37,133 nucleotides of DNA. It comes from Rhizophagus sp. LPA8_4_AMF (Eukaryota; Glomeromycota; Glomeromycetes; Glomerales; Glomeraceae). A model generated the notes under the pieces. It did not search any database and had not been told where the DNA came from. It saw only the letters and a program-made list of their open reading frames with translations. Shown here in pieces: positions 9,353 through 21,161 of this stretch (its first letter is position 1; each line of letters opens with the position of its first letter). The stretch is taken from NCBI GenBank assembly GCA_021464525.1, contig JADRCO010000337.1, forward strand, positions 1 through 37,133, read 5' to 3'. The position numbers and the translations under genes were made by a program.

Positions 9353-11965
9353 TTAATTTAAATAATATAAAGTAAATATTACCTAAATTTATATTATTTA
9401 AATAATTAAATAAAGTAGGATTTTAAATTTATTTATAGAAGAATATTTAATTAGTAAATTATATTTAAAATAAGAAATAATTAGTAAATTTTAAAAATAT
9501 ATTACATTACATTAAAAGTAAACCTGCATATATATAATTGCATTTTTTATAATTATATTACATTATATTTATATTAGGTAAAAAAATAAATAGATTAATT
9601 TGAACTTTCCTTTCATTTTATCAGTTTAATTTATTGTAATTGAAAATTAGTTGAATTCAGATGATAAATTTGTCTACTTTATAATACCTTTATAAAATTA
9701 TTTTATTATTATTAAATTTAATAAAAAAATTTTTTTATATAATTAATTTATAATAAACCAGGTTTATAAATAATTTTATTATTTTTGACTGTATATTTAT
9801 GTTTAATAAACTATTTGTAAAAAAAAGGTGATATGAAATAAAAAGTAAAAATAATAAATATATTAAATAAATAATAATTTAGATTTTTGACTTGTAATTT
9901 TTAAATTTTGGTAATAAATAAAGACATGTATTTAAAAGAATATATTACATTAGTAACCGATATTACTAATATAATATGTTTGCATTAATTAAATATTTCG
10001 GAACCTTTCTTTTACTAAAGTAATATAATTAAATAATGTAAATCATAAACCTGATTATCTGCAATTCTCAAAAAAGTATTTTTATTTATGTAAATTTAAT
10101 TAAAGAGTTTATATTATAAAGTAAATTATTATTTTTAAATAATAAAATATAAAAAAGTTAATTTATTTCTAATTGCGGTAAAAAAACTTGAAAATAAGTT
10201 AAACTATAATATATATATATATGCGTGTATATATATATCAAAAACCAAATTTGGAAGAATTACTATATTGAAAAATTGAAATTTATTTGTTTTATGATAA
10301 TATAAAAATAAGATTTGCGCCATCATGTTACAAATACGACTTACGATTACGTAACTTAAGTATTTTGAAGGATAGTTTAATATACAAGATATGAAAGCGC
10401 AGTAATATTATACTTAAATCGATTTGGAATACTAAATTAAAAATATTCAGCATTTTAGAAAAACATAAAGTCATCTCGTGAACACTTTAAATAAGAATAA
10501 AACAAAATTTTCTTTTCATCTTTTGAATCAAAGATGAGAATGAAAAAAATGGCGCCAATGCGCGATCACGCAGATCATTTTACCATTTTCAAATAACCAA
10601 AAATGATTTCATTGCCAGAACAAAGAATTTTCTTTTTTTTTTTTTATTCTTTCCTTATTTTCCTTTTTACAATTCAATTTTTCCTTTTATTGTCTAATTG
10701 TTCATATGTATGTATAGAAAGTTTTATGAAAAGAATGTAAATTTATATGCATTTATTGAGAAATTAAAAAAAAAAAAAATCCTTGTATTCTTTTTTTGGA
10801 TTTATTTATTTAATCTTCACGTCTTCGAGATTAAAAGATCAAAGTTTAAAAATCTTGCAATCTAACGCATAACTGCGTCAACTAACCGGATAGAATGTAT
10901 GTTGTCGATCTGTTAAGTTATTTATAAAATGAAATTACTATCTTTATTTATTGATAATTGATTGGGTATTAATAACATTTTTTCTTTTGACCGGTAATAT
11001 ATTAGTCCCAGATGAGCATCAATCATTCATTCGTTCTTGCCCAAATTAATCTGCAGTTCTACGACCAAATCACTTATTTGAACACATTGCATAGCATCAC
11101 ATCCTATAAATTTCATCACGTACCATCACGTACCATAATCGGCAAAGAAATTATTGGAGATTAGCGGTATACATTCGGAAATGACATATCATGGATTTTT
11201 TTGAAATGATCCTCTGATCATTGGGCGTGCGGGCGAATTTTTTTGTATTTATTGGTCGCAGTTAAATTAACAATGATTTCTAACTAATAGAGCAGATATA
11301 CCTTATTTGACACAATCATATTACATCATTTGATGATGTTTTCTTTACGCGGGTATATTTAGTTACTTTTTGATTTACAGTTTACAAAGTTCTAATAGTA
11401 AATATATTTGTGATTGATAAAATGTTGTAATGTGAACAAGTGTGAACTAGTGTAAAATTGCCACGATAATTTATGTTGCATTATATTTACGGTGCTTCCC
11501 TTACACCGCGTGAAAAAAAATTATACACATGGTATTTATTTATTGTAATCAAGTATACTTATTATAATAAGTTAATTTATTTTTATTATTTAATTTTTTT
11601 TTTTTTTTTTGGCTTACTAAAAAATGTAAACCCATAATGCTAATAAGCGTGTACAGAATTTTTTAGACTATTCTATTATTTTGATTGGTTTAGATTATTG
11701 ATTTCTTTTGCAGACGTAACAGACGTAACGTATAAGCAACTTTTTGGCGTAGAATTTTTTAGCTTATTTGGATTTTCTCCTTCACCCTAATATCCTGTTA
11801 TATCCTGAGCTGATTTAAATCTATTTAGTCTGCCCACTTTCCACTCTTTCTAAAAAAAAAAAAAAAATTTCTCTTCTTTCTTATTTATCTTTTTTTTTTT
11901 CTTTAAAAAAAAAAACACCTAAAAATAAATCAGACTTTAAAAAAACATTATTACTACTAATCAAA
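9353..11965. other. Long gene-free region and upstream region of beta-tubulin
   Basis: No coding region is seen. Bases 9353-10300 are AT-rich with an AT/GCGTGT microsatellite near 10210. From about 10310 islands of higher GC appear (10310-10410, 10550-10590, 10860-10900, 11030-11240). These are probably part of the long tubulin 5' region. The last part, 11780-11965, is pyrimidine-rich, as is common before fungal start codons. Confidence 0.5.
11114..11133 (+). promoter_or_regulatory. Tandem CATCACGTAC repeat upstream of beta-tubulin
   Basis: Two exact adjacent copies of CATCACGTAC, about 830 bp before the start codon and carrying CACGT half-sites. A second exact tandem, CAGACGTAA twice, lies at 11711-11728, about 240 bp before the ATG. 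Both could be transcription-factor sites. Only the repetition is observed. Confidence 0.35.
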
Positions 11966-13783
11966 ATGAGAGAAATTATTCATTTACAAACTGGTATGTT
12001 AACTCTTTATATTGGTTGTAATGAAATAAAAGTCTTATTTTTAATAAAATTTTATGAAAACTTATCTCGCGTTTTTTAACTTTACAGGACAATGTGGTAA
12101 CCAGGTAAACTTTTAAATACGAGAGAGAAGAACTTTTTCTTTTTTATTTTTCATTGTTTGGAAATGTAAAAAATGACGCGTTATTATTTTTCGCTATATT
12201 TTATTAGATTGGTCAAAAATTTTGGGAGGCCATCTCTGCTGAACACGGTCTTGACCCTTCCGGTTCTTATAACGGCGATAGTGATCTCCAACTAGAACGT
12301 ATTAACGTATATTACAATGAGGCTATGGGTGGTAAATACGTGCCAAGGTTAGTATTTATGCAGGGTTTTTTTTTTTCCCCTTAAATTTATAAGGGAGATT
12401 GCGAACATTTACTAATCGTACTATTTATTTTAATAGAGCTATTTTAATAGATCTTGAGCCTGTAACTATGGACTCTATCCGATCTAGTCCATATGGTCAC
12501 CTTTTCCGTCCAGATAATTTCGTATTTGGCCAATCTGGTGCTGGAAACAATTGGGCTAAAGGATACTATACTGAAGGCGCTGAATTGGTTGATTCTATCT
12601 TAGATGTTCTTCGTAAAGAAGCGGAATCAACTGATTGTCTTCAAGGCTTTCAAGTGACCCATTCTCTTGGTGGTGGTACCGGTTCGGGTCTTGGCTCATT
12701 ACTTTTATCAAAGATTCGGGAAGAATATCCTGATAGAATGTTATGTACATTCTCCGTTGTTCCATCACCAAAAGTTTCAGATACTGTTGTTGAACCTTAT
12801 AATGCCGTACTTTCAGTTCATCAATTGGTTGAAAATAGTGACGAAACCTTCTGTATTGATAATGAAGCCTTATATGATATTTGCTTCCGTACACTTAAAT
12901 TATCCAACCCAAGTTATGGTGATCTTAACCATCTTGTATCAGCTGTCATGAGTGGTATCACAACTTGCTTACGTTTCCCTGGTCAATTAAATAGTGACTT
13001 GAGAAAACTTGCTGTTAATATGGGTATTTAAATTTTCTAATATTTTATTAATTTTATTTAAGTGAAAAAGATACCACTAAACACTCATATTTATGTTCAC
13101 CTTATTTTTAATTTTTTAGTTCCATTCCCACGTTTACATTTCTTTATGATTGGTTTCGCTCCATTAACTTCTCGCAGTTCAAAAGATTTCCGTTCTCTCA
13201 CAGTTTCAGAATTGACTGCACAAATGTTTGATGCACGTAATATGATGGCTGCATCCGATCCTCGTCATGGAAGATATTTGACCGTAGCTACTATTTTCCG
13301 TGGTAGACTTTCTACTAAAGAAGTAGAACAACAAATGCATACGATTCAAATGAAAAATAGTTCATATTTTGTCGAATGGATTCCATCTAATGTTAAAATA
13401 TCTGTTTGTGATATTCCACCAGTTGGTCTCACAATGTCTGGCACTTTTGTCGGTAACAGCACTGCCATTCAAGAATTGTTTAAACGTATTAACACACAAT
13501 TCACTGCCATGTTTAGGAGAAAAGCTTTCTTGCATTGGTATACAGGTGAAGGTATGGATGAAATGGAATTTACTGAAGCTGAATCTAATATGAACGATTT
13601 GGTTTCTGAATATCAACAATATCAAGATGCAGCCGGTATGTATATTTGTTTGTTTATTTATTTATTCTGAGATCCTTTTTATTTATCTTTTTTTTTCTTT
13701 TATTAGCCGAAGAAGAGGATGGCGGTGAATATGAAGAAGGTGGTGAAGAAGAATATGCTGGAGAAGAGGAGGCCGAAAGCTGA
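11966..13783 (+). CDS. Beta-tubulin
   Basis: Beta subunit of the alpha/beta-tubulin dimer that polymerises into cytoplasmic and spindle microtubules. Six exons are joined by short GT-AG introns: 11966-11993, 12088-12104, 12208-12347, 12437-13023, 13120-13635, 13707-13783, giving 454 residues. Family hallmarks are the N-terminal MREI (known as the autoregulatory tetrapeptide in animals), CGNQIGQKFWE, the GTP-binding loop GGGTGSG, and an acidic Glu/Gly/Tyr-rich tail. Phe167, Glu198 and Phe200 equivalents ([13 protein letters not shown]) are the benzimidazole-sensitive residues known from other fungi. The very early introns are typical of fungal tubulins. The stop is TGA, so TGA is a stop codon in this nucleus. 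An A19 run follows at 13828. Confidence 0.97.
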
Positions 13784-14543
13784 GTAAAATAATCAAACAG
13801 TATAGATATAGATATTCAAAAAAATATAAAAAAAAAAAAAAAAAAAATGCCGGATAATGTATTTCATCTTAATTTTTTCATATTTTCCGCTATAACACAT
13901 ATATACTTTTTTATATTACTATTAGACATTATTTTTTAGTTCATTCATTCATATACAGCTTATTCGTATGTAAAATAATAACATTTTTATCACACATTTA
14001 ACCTCCTTTTATCGATAGCGGAAATTTCATGTATTACATAATAATTGGATTATTTTTATAAAAAGATATATATTCATTTATATAAATGAGAAATATTATT
14101 AATTTTTAGTACAGTTAGTTATTATTATTATATTATTCAAATCAAATGGACAATTTTCAAAAAGTTTTTAGTAAAATTAGTAAAATTAGTTTTTTTTGAC
14201 ATCTTTTTTTTTTCATAGATACAATTAAAATTTTTGCAGTTGTTTTTCAAGATTTGTAACTATTAATTATCTATTTACTCTCACCTATTTAATTTAATAT
14301 ACTAAAGTGCGATATAATTATACCAGTGATGCATCAACAAAATAAAAATTTTAATCAAAGGAACACAATAAATTATAAAACCTTTAAAGTAAGATTTTAT
14401 GCATATAATTAAATCGCTTTAACACTGTATAGACCAGAATTTACGTCAGTCTGATAAAAATCTGTGTAACAAAATTTTTTAAAAAAATCGATTTCGATTA
14501 TCAAATTAATCCGCAGATTTTTAATTTTTAATTTTAAATTAAA
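13784..14543. other. Intergenic DNA between beta-tubulin and the nuclease gene
   Basis: Tubulin 3' UTR with a long A run at 13828-13846, then AT-rich sequence. No additional gene is evident. Confidence 0.5.
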
Positions 14544-16276
14544 ATGGAGCAAACAAATTCTATAACTCAAAATGAAATTAATGAAGGAAATTCATTAGAT
14601 GCATTACCAAAAAAACGAATTCGATCTACTAAAAGAGAACGAAAGGAATTGAAAAAACAACAAAACATAAAAGAAGGAAAAGTGGAACAAAAGAAACCAC
14701 CTAAATCACAAGAAATTCAATATGAACCTGTATTAAAAGAAATGATAACTTTACCTAATGTTATAGAAGAAACTAATGGTATAACTATTATGACTTATAA
14801 TGTAAGAGAATTTATTATCATTATTATTACTAATATTTTTTTTTTCTTTTTTAAAAAAAAAAAAAAAAAAAAAAAGAACAAAACTAACATATATATTCTA
14901 TTTTGTTTAAATAAGTTACTTGCTCAATCACTATGTAAACGGAATTTATTTCCAAATTGTGGTGATGCATTAAAATGGAAAAATCGTCGACCGAGATTGA
15001 TAAAAGAAATATTTCACTATTTACCTGATATAGGATGTTTTCAAGAAATGGATGATATAAATTATAATGATACATTTAAACCCGAATTTGAAAAATCAGG
15101 ATATGATACACTATTTTATAAAGGTGATAATACTAAACAACATGGTACGTTAAATTATTATTATTTTTTTGAGATCGGTATCTACAAAAAAAAAATTCCT
15201 TTAATATATGCTCTCTTTAAAAAAATAATTAGGTTGTTGTATAGCTTGGAAGAAATCTAAATTTACTAAATTAAAAGAATCCACATTTGATTTTGATAAA
15301 ATTGGTGTACCTACAATGATAACAAATTGCATAGGAATTGTTGTAGCGTTAGGTATTTTAAATAAAAAAGAAAATAAAGGTGTTGTGATTGGTACTACAC
15401 ATCTTTATTGGAGACCTAAAAGTATGTATGAACGTACTAGGCAATGTTTAATATTATATCAAAATCTTTTAAAAGTTAATGAAGTATTTAATTTTCCCGC
15501 TTTTTTAGCTGGTGGTAAGTTTACATTATTTCCTTTAAAGAGATTAAAAAAAAGTTATTACTAATTTATATTATTTATATATATATTTAGATTTTAATTC
15601 AACTCCACAAGATCCAATTTATCAATTAATGGTAAATAAATCTAAATTAAGTGAAGAGCAAGTTTCAATATTAGAAAATTCTATGAGAGCTTTTGGAGAA
15701 GAAAAAAGTAACGAGGATGTTGATAATGTACTATCAACATCAGTTATTAATAAAGATAGCGATGAAGTAACAATTGAACAATCGAAAATTTCTTCTTCAC
15801 AATCTTTTAACGTAACTGAAGATCGAGCATCACAGTTACAATCATTACAGTTTCAATCATCGCAGTCACAAGAAACACAAATACAACAATCACAGTTACA
15901 AAATTTATCTTCACCATCGTTAAAACCTCAATTAGAGCCATTATCGACTTTACTTTCTAATTTTGAAAAATTACCAAAATGTTTATCACTTTATGGACAA
16001 AATTATCACTTAATAGATTCAGAGAATATTGAACATTCTGAACCAAAAATAACCAATCATGGAATCTATTTTAAAGGAACTTTAGATTATATATTTTTCG
16101 TTTTTAATCAAAGTGATGTTAATGATGAGAATGGTGAAATTAAAAATAATAATAATGTGAAAGTAACAAAATTATTAAAATTACCAAGAGAAGAAGAATT
16201 TGGATCAACATGTTTACCAAATTATAAATTTAATTCTGATCATATTTGTTTAATGGTTGAAGTTAGAATTGAATAA
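14544..16276 (+). CDS. NGL2-like endonuclease/exonuclease/phosphatase (RNA exonuclease)
   Basis: Member of the EEP family close to yeast Ngl2 (5.8S rRNA 3'-end maturation) and the CCR4-type deadenylases. Exons: 14544-14801, 14916-15144, 15233-15514, 15591-16276, giving 484 residues. A basic lysine-rich N-terminus (residues 20-60) suits nuclear or nucleolar location. Catalytic motifs are in order: MTYNLLAQSL (Asn86), CFQEMD (Glu130), THLYWRP, GDFNSTP (Asp257, Asn259) and the final SDH (Asp473, His474). The exon joins restore NLLAQ and GDFNSTP exactly, supporting the splice sites. Odd feature: between GDFNSTP and SDH there is an insertion of roughly 100 residues rich in Gln and Ser (about residues 310-375). 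Intron 1 carries a T6A23 run. Ngl2 orthology rather than another Ngl/Angel paralogue is likely but not certain. Confidence 0.88.
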
Positions 16277-16645
16277 GAAAAGCAGTTCTTGGCATAAAGA
16301 CTATTTAGTTTTAATTATATATTACACAAAAAAAAAAAATTTTTTTTTTAATAAAATAAATAAATATAATATTATTTTATTATTATTTTTTATTCGTTTT
16401 TTTACTATTAAAAATACAACAGAAAAAAATTTAGCGAAAAGATTAATAAAATAACAATATAATAAAAATAATAACAGAACCAAAAGTTCATTTATAATAT
16501 AAAAATAATGAGTTTTTATTATCATTTGATTACAAATGATAAAAAATAAACCTATACACCTAAATTTAAAATTATTTAAAGAATCATCAAAAAGAAAGAT
16601 CAAATACAAATTTTATAATAATAAAATTATGTATTAAATATATAC

Positions 16646-17571
16646 CTATTGAGCAGCAGCAGTAGCACCAGCATTAAATTCTCCGGCTTTCCCAGTCTGT
16701 AAAAATAATTTAATAAAATTAATCTCAAAGTTACCTTACAGATATATTTAAAAATAGTATTTATTACTTACCATTAATAAACCAACAATTAAACCAAATA
16801 AACCAAGTACACTACCAAAGATTTCCACAACAAGAATTTTTACAAATAGTTGAGGATCCTGAGCATCAGCAAGAGCAGCAGTACTACCAGTAATTCCTAC
16901 AGCCATACCACAAAACAAATTGCAAAATCCAACAGTTATTCCACCCCAAAATATTGCAAAACCTGTAAAATAATTTGATTTTATATGTAAATCTGATGAC
17001 GATATACTTTGTATTTTTGCTGAAAATACAATTGCCATGATAACACCATAAATAGCTACTACTTCACAAAAAATAATACTAAAGGATAAAACAAAAAACT
17101 TTGTTAGATATGTTGATGTTGCCACATAACGAATGATTATGAGCGAAAAGTTATCGTTTTACCTAATAAGATTCTTTGTTTTAATTCTTGGAGCTTTAAC
17201 AGCACCTCCAAGTATACTTGCACCTGTAATGAAAATTCCCCTAATGATAAATAAAGAAAATCATATTAGATAATCTAACATAACGAAACTTCTCAAATTC
17301 ACCATCGCAAGATAATCTTGTAATATATTGTGTATTGTATGTGAAAATATATTTAATATTACCATGCAGCACCGACAACACTAAGGCCAATACAAAGTCC
17401 GATTCCAACTAACGCCCAAGCATAAGGACTAACTCTCTCAAGAATATCTTTGAAGATGGTTCTTAATGGATACCGTCCAGTTGTTATAAAGATTATGAGA
17501 AAAATGATAAATGCTAAAATAGAATATGTATAAAAATATGCTACAATTCTACCATATCCAGCGTATGCCAT
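16646..17571 (-). CDS. VMA16: V-type H+-ATPase proteolipid subunit c''
   Basis: Membrane subunit of the V0 proton-translocating ring of the vacuolar ATPase. Exons on the minus strand: 17571-17363, 17240-17163, 17078-16772, 16696-16646, giving 214 residues (yeast Vma16 is 213). Five hydrophobic segments are visible. The essential proton-carrying Glu is Glu101 in [32 protein letters not shown] and the C-terminal [12 protein letters not shown] are family-typical. The exon 2/3 junction must be read as AG|T to give NLISIIFCE. An open frame starting upstream, at ATG 17125, is intron sequence. Head-to-head with the G-patch gene; start codons are 248 bp apart. Confidence 0.95.
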
Positions 17572-17819
17572 TATTAAAAAAAAATAATATTTATATATAT
17601 ATATGTTTATATTTCTCTTTTTTTTTTTTAAAAAAAAAGTGAATCTAAAATAAAAGTGAACACTGTAAATCTGAAGTTTTTTGGCGTTCCCTACAACAAA
17701 ATCGATTATCGGATCTCAAATCAATTTCCTAAATCAAGCTTCCTGCCAAAGTCACACGTATTACTACATAAATTAATTGGCAAAACAGCGAAATTTTTTT
17801 TTTTTGATTAATTAAAGAA
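17572..17819. promoter_or_regulatory. Shared divergent promoter, VMA16 / GPATCH4-like
   Basis: The 248 bp between two opposite start codons. It contains a T12A9 junction (17618-17638) near VMA16 and a less AT-rich core around 17675-17760 with ATCGAT and CACACGTA words. No TATA box can be singled out in this composition. Confidence 0.4.
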
Positions 17820-18823
17820 ATGAGTGGTTTTGCAGAAAATCAGTTAAAGAAGTATGGATGGACTAAAGGTCAAGGATTAGGAAAAAATGCTGAGGGAAGA
17901 AAAACACCCATTATTATTACTAAGAAGAATGATACACGGGGGGTAAGCTTCGAACTTTGCTCGCAACGCGCATCATATGTTTGTTTAAAAACAAGATTTT
18001 ATTTTTAAAATTAACGATTTTTTTGTTCTAAATATACGTTAAAAGCTTGGAGATGATTCAGTTGATTGGTCATTTGAATGGTGGAATAAAGTATATACAA
18101 AAACATTAGACAATATAAAAGTATCGAAAACTTCAGAGGGGGTATGTTAACAAACATACTTTATTTGTAATTATTATTTTATTTTCATAAACAATTTATT
18201 GTTATTCGCTTTTTAATAATTTAGGAAGTAAAAGTTTCTAAAATAATCAAAGAATCAATAGTTCCTAAAGATAATATGGGAATTATTAGTACAAACGAAT
18301 CACTTTATTCTCTTACTGATTCTTCTAATTCTACAGATCAAACTTTCGCGACCACGATTTCCTCTTTAGATATTGAATCAACACATAAGAATAGATTTGA
18401 TGATGATAAAACTGAAAATTCATCATCTAATCCGAAGATGAAATCATTATTTTATTATGGTAATTTTGTTAAAAGTTCAACTGGGTCATTGGACTTAAAT
18501 GGGTAATTGTAGTACACTTTATTCGATTTTCAAACATCTCTAGAAACCATAACAAAATTTATATTTGGAAATTTTTTAGTTGGAATAAACCGATAAAAAA
18601 CATGGAAATAAATAATGAATCAAAAAGCACAGACTCTACGGGAAAAGAAAAGGATTCATCGTGTACAAATCATCTTGATATGTCACATGATGAAGAAAAA
18701 CAAGATGGAAAATGGAAACGGGAAAAATCAAAAAAAAAGAAAAGAAAATGTGAAGAAAACATTATTTTAGCTAAGAATGAAAAAAAAAAGAAAAAAAAAA
18801 GAAATGTAATAAAAAATGATTAA
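17820..18823 (+). CDS. G-patch protein, GPATCH4-like
   Basis: G-patch proteins activate DEAH-box RNA helicases. Animal GPATCH4 is nucleolar and linked to ribosome biogenesis. Exons: 17820-17942, 18046-18141, 18225-18502, 18580-18823, giving 246 residues. The G-patch is at the N-terminus (residues 4-42): FAENQLKKYGWTKGQGLGKN, then DTRGLG. The following segment DWSFEWWNKVYTKTL matches the FTNHWWNELFNKT-type block that follows the G-patch in human GPATCH4, which is why I prefer this over other G-patch proteins. The middle is Ser/Thr-rich and low-complexity. The C-terminus is a long Lys tract (KKKKRK and KKKKKKR), a probable nucleolar signal. Confidence 0.85.
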
Positions 18824-18993
18824 AAATAAACCCATTGCGTATAAAGTTAATATTTTAATATGTTAATATGTTGATTCACGCTTTGACTATACATACTACA
18901 TAAAATTAAATTGTGAAACCTGTCAAGATCTAGTGTTACCTTGATATAATTTTTTTGAAAATGGTTTTTTTCTTTAAAAAATTTACTTTATTA

Positions 18994-21161
18994 ATGTCGG
19001 AAGAAAATCCTTATTCAAAAGTTTCTCGTCGTTTAGAAAATATAACTGGTCATCTGAATGGCACAGGATATAAAGAATGGAGAACTTTGTCACCCAGTCA
19101 AACATTAGCGGTATGTACAAATAGAGAAAGAAAATGGAATGGATATGGATATAAAGATACGTTTTTTAGATTTGACGATAAAGGAACAGCTTCATTATTA
19201 GGAAATAGGTTTGGTCATTTTAGTTCAAAAGAATATCATGAATTAAGACCATGGTTAGAACAAACATTAAGAATAAATTTAAAAACGATATGTCCAGCAC
19301 AGCCAACAATAGTAGAAATACATAGCCCGGAAGTAAATCATGATTTTTATGATGCAATTAAACCACAAGGAATAATAATTTCATTTGCAGAACAAGATAG
19401 ATTATTACATGGACATGGAATTAGTACAATAGAAATTTATAAATTAAGATACGGTAATTTTAACAGATTACCTGATGCTGTAATTTGGCCGGAAAGTCAT
19501 GAACAAGTTGAAATTATCGTTAAAGCAGCACAAAAATTTAATGTTGGTTGTATACCTTATGGAGGGGGATCAAATTATGTTGATGCATTAGAATGTCCAG
19601 TCGAAGAAGAAAAAAGGATGATCGTTTCTTTAGATATGAGACACATGAATAGAATTTTATCATTAAATAATGAAAATATGAGTGTAACTGTTGAAGCTGG
19701 CGCTATCGCAAAAGACTTGGAAATGGAATTAAGAAAGTCAGGTTATAGTCTTGGATGGAATGCTGAATCAATTGAATTTAGTACAGTTGGTGGATTGGCC
19801 GCTTTAAGGTCAAGTGGATTAAGGAGAAGCATGTACGGAGATTTTGAAAATAGTATAATTAACATGAAATTTGTTACACCAGTTGGTACAATAAAACAAA
19901 GCGGCCATTCCATATCATCACCACCAATTATTTCAGGTCCTGACATAACGAATTTATTACTTGGATCAGAAGGAACTTTAGGTGTCATAAGTGAGCTAAC
20001 ATTTAAATTACATTATTTAGCTCCGTATCGTCATTACATTTCAATGTATTTTCCCTCATTTCACCAAGGACTTTTATTCTTAAGGGAAATCGCCCAAAAA
20101 AAAGTTGTTAACAATTTAAGTGGTGCTAGATTAGTTGATGAAACTGGTTTACAATTAGTACATGGTTTTAATACTGCTACACCCACTATTACTACGATAT
20201 TTAAAGAAGTGTTAAAAAAATATTATTGGAAGAAATTTAAAGGGTTAGAAACTGGTAAAATGTGTTTAGCTGCTATTTTAATTGATGGTTACGATTTAAG
20301 TAAAATGGAAATTTATGAAAAGAGAATTTTAAATCTTGGTGAAAATTTTGGTGGGGTTAATTCTGGTTATGATTTAGGTGAGAGAATGTTTTTCATGTCA
20401 AAGGTAAAGTGCACGTTGGGAGTATTGACCGGTTATGTTATGTTATTTGTAGTTTTAATATTGAGAAATATTTATTGGTTTCGATTTTTAAATTAGGGTT
20501 TACCTTATCTTCGCGATTTTCTTTTGGATTATTATGCTATATCAGATTATCTTGATACTTCAACATCTTGGTCAAATATTGAAGCACTTGTTGACAAGGT
20601 AAAAGAAACTATAGTGACAACTTGCAGAGCCCAAAATGTTCGTCCGAGGCCATACATTGCTGTTAGAGTAGATCATCTGTAAGTTTAAGCTTAAAATATT
20701 GAGTCTTTTGGATTAAAAGTTTTCAATTAAAGCAACTTTATCGATTATTAGGTATGAAACAGGTGCAAGTTTAACGTTTACTTACGGGTTTAATTGTCGT
20801 AATCTCGCTGATCCACTTGGTACATTAAGAAGAGTAGATCAAGTCGCTTTAGTTGAGATATTAAGATCAAATGGTTCTGTATCCCATTTTACTACTGGCA
20901 TAGGGAAACGTAAAAAAGAAAGTTTTATTGAATCTTTATCTGAGGTAACTCAAATACTTTCTTCATCAATTAATTGTGTTTTACTTATTTTATTAACTTA
21001 AAAAATATTTGTTAGCCTGCAATTGAAATAATGAAGAATGTAAAAAAGTAAGTGATTAAATCTGTTATATATCCTCAATATCTTTTAATATATTTAAATT
21101 TTCTTTTTTTTGTAGAACTTTAGATCCTACAAATATTTTTTGTAGTCAGAATTTAATATGA
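18994..21161 (+). CDS. Alkylglycerone-phosphate synthase-like FAD protein (peroxisomal)
   Basis: Homologue of AGPS, which swaps the acyl chain of acyl-DHAP for a fatty alcohol, the step that makes the ether bond in ether lipids. Exons: 18994-20403, 20497-20678, 20752-20944, 21016-21047, 21116-21161, giving 620 residues (human 658). An in-frame ATG also exists at 18961. The first 21 residues hold a perfect PTS2 peroxisomal signal, R-L-x5-H-L (RLENITGHL, residues 13-21), at the same place as in animal AGPS. The FAD-binding region includes PYGGGSN (188-194), SIEFSTVGGL and GPDITNLLLGSEGTLGVISE. Oddities: the animal GHEPDS motif is GWNAES (His to Trp255), and the mobile His-His-His loop is HFT (576-578). 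So it may have altered activity or be a divergent paralogue. Confidence 0.9.

Noticed and set aside
12595-12951. Frames on both strands inside beta-tubulin exon 4
   Set aside because: They overlap a certain coding exon in other frames and have no family similarity.
17079-17125. ATG 17125 as the start of a separate minus-strand membrane protein
   Set aside because: The sequence before Ser96 is intron. Splicing at 17163/17078 gives the exact VMA16 motif.
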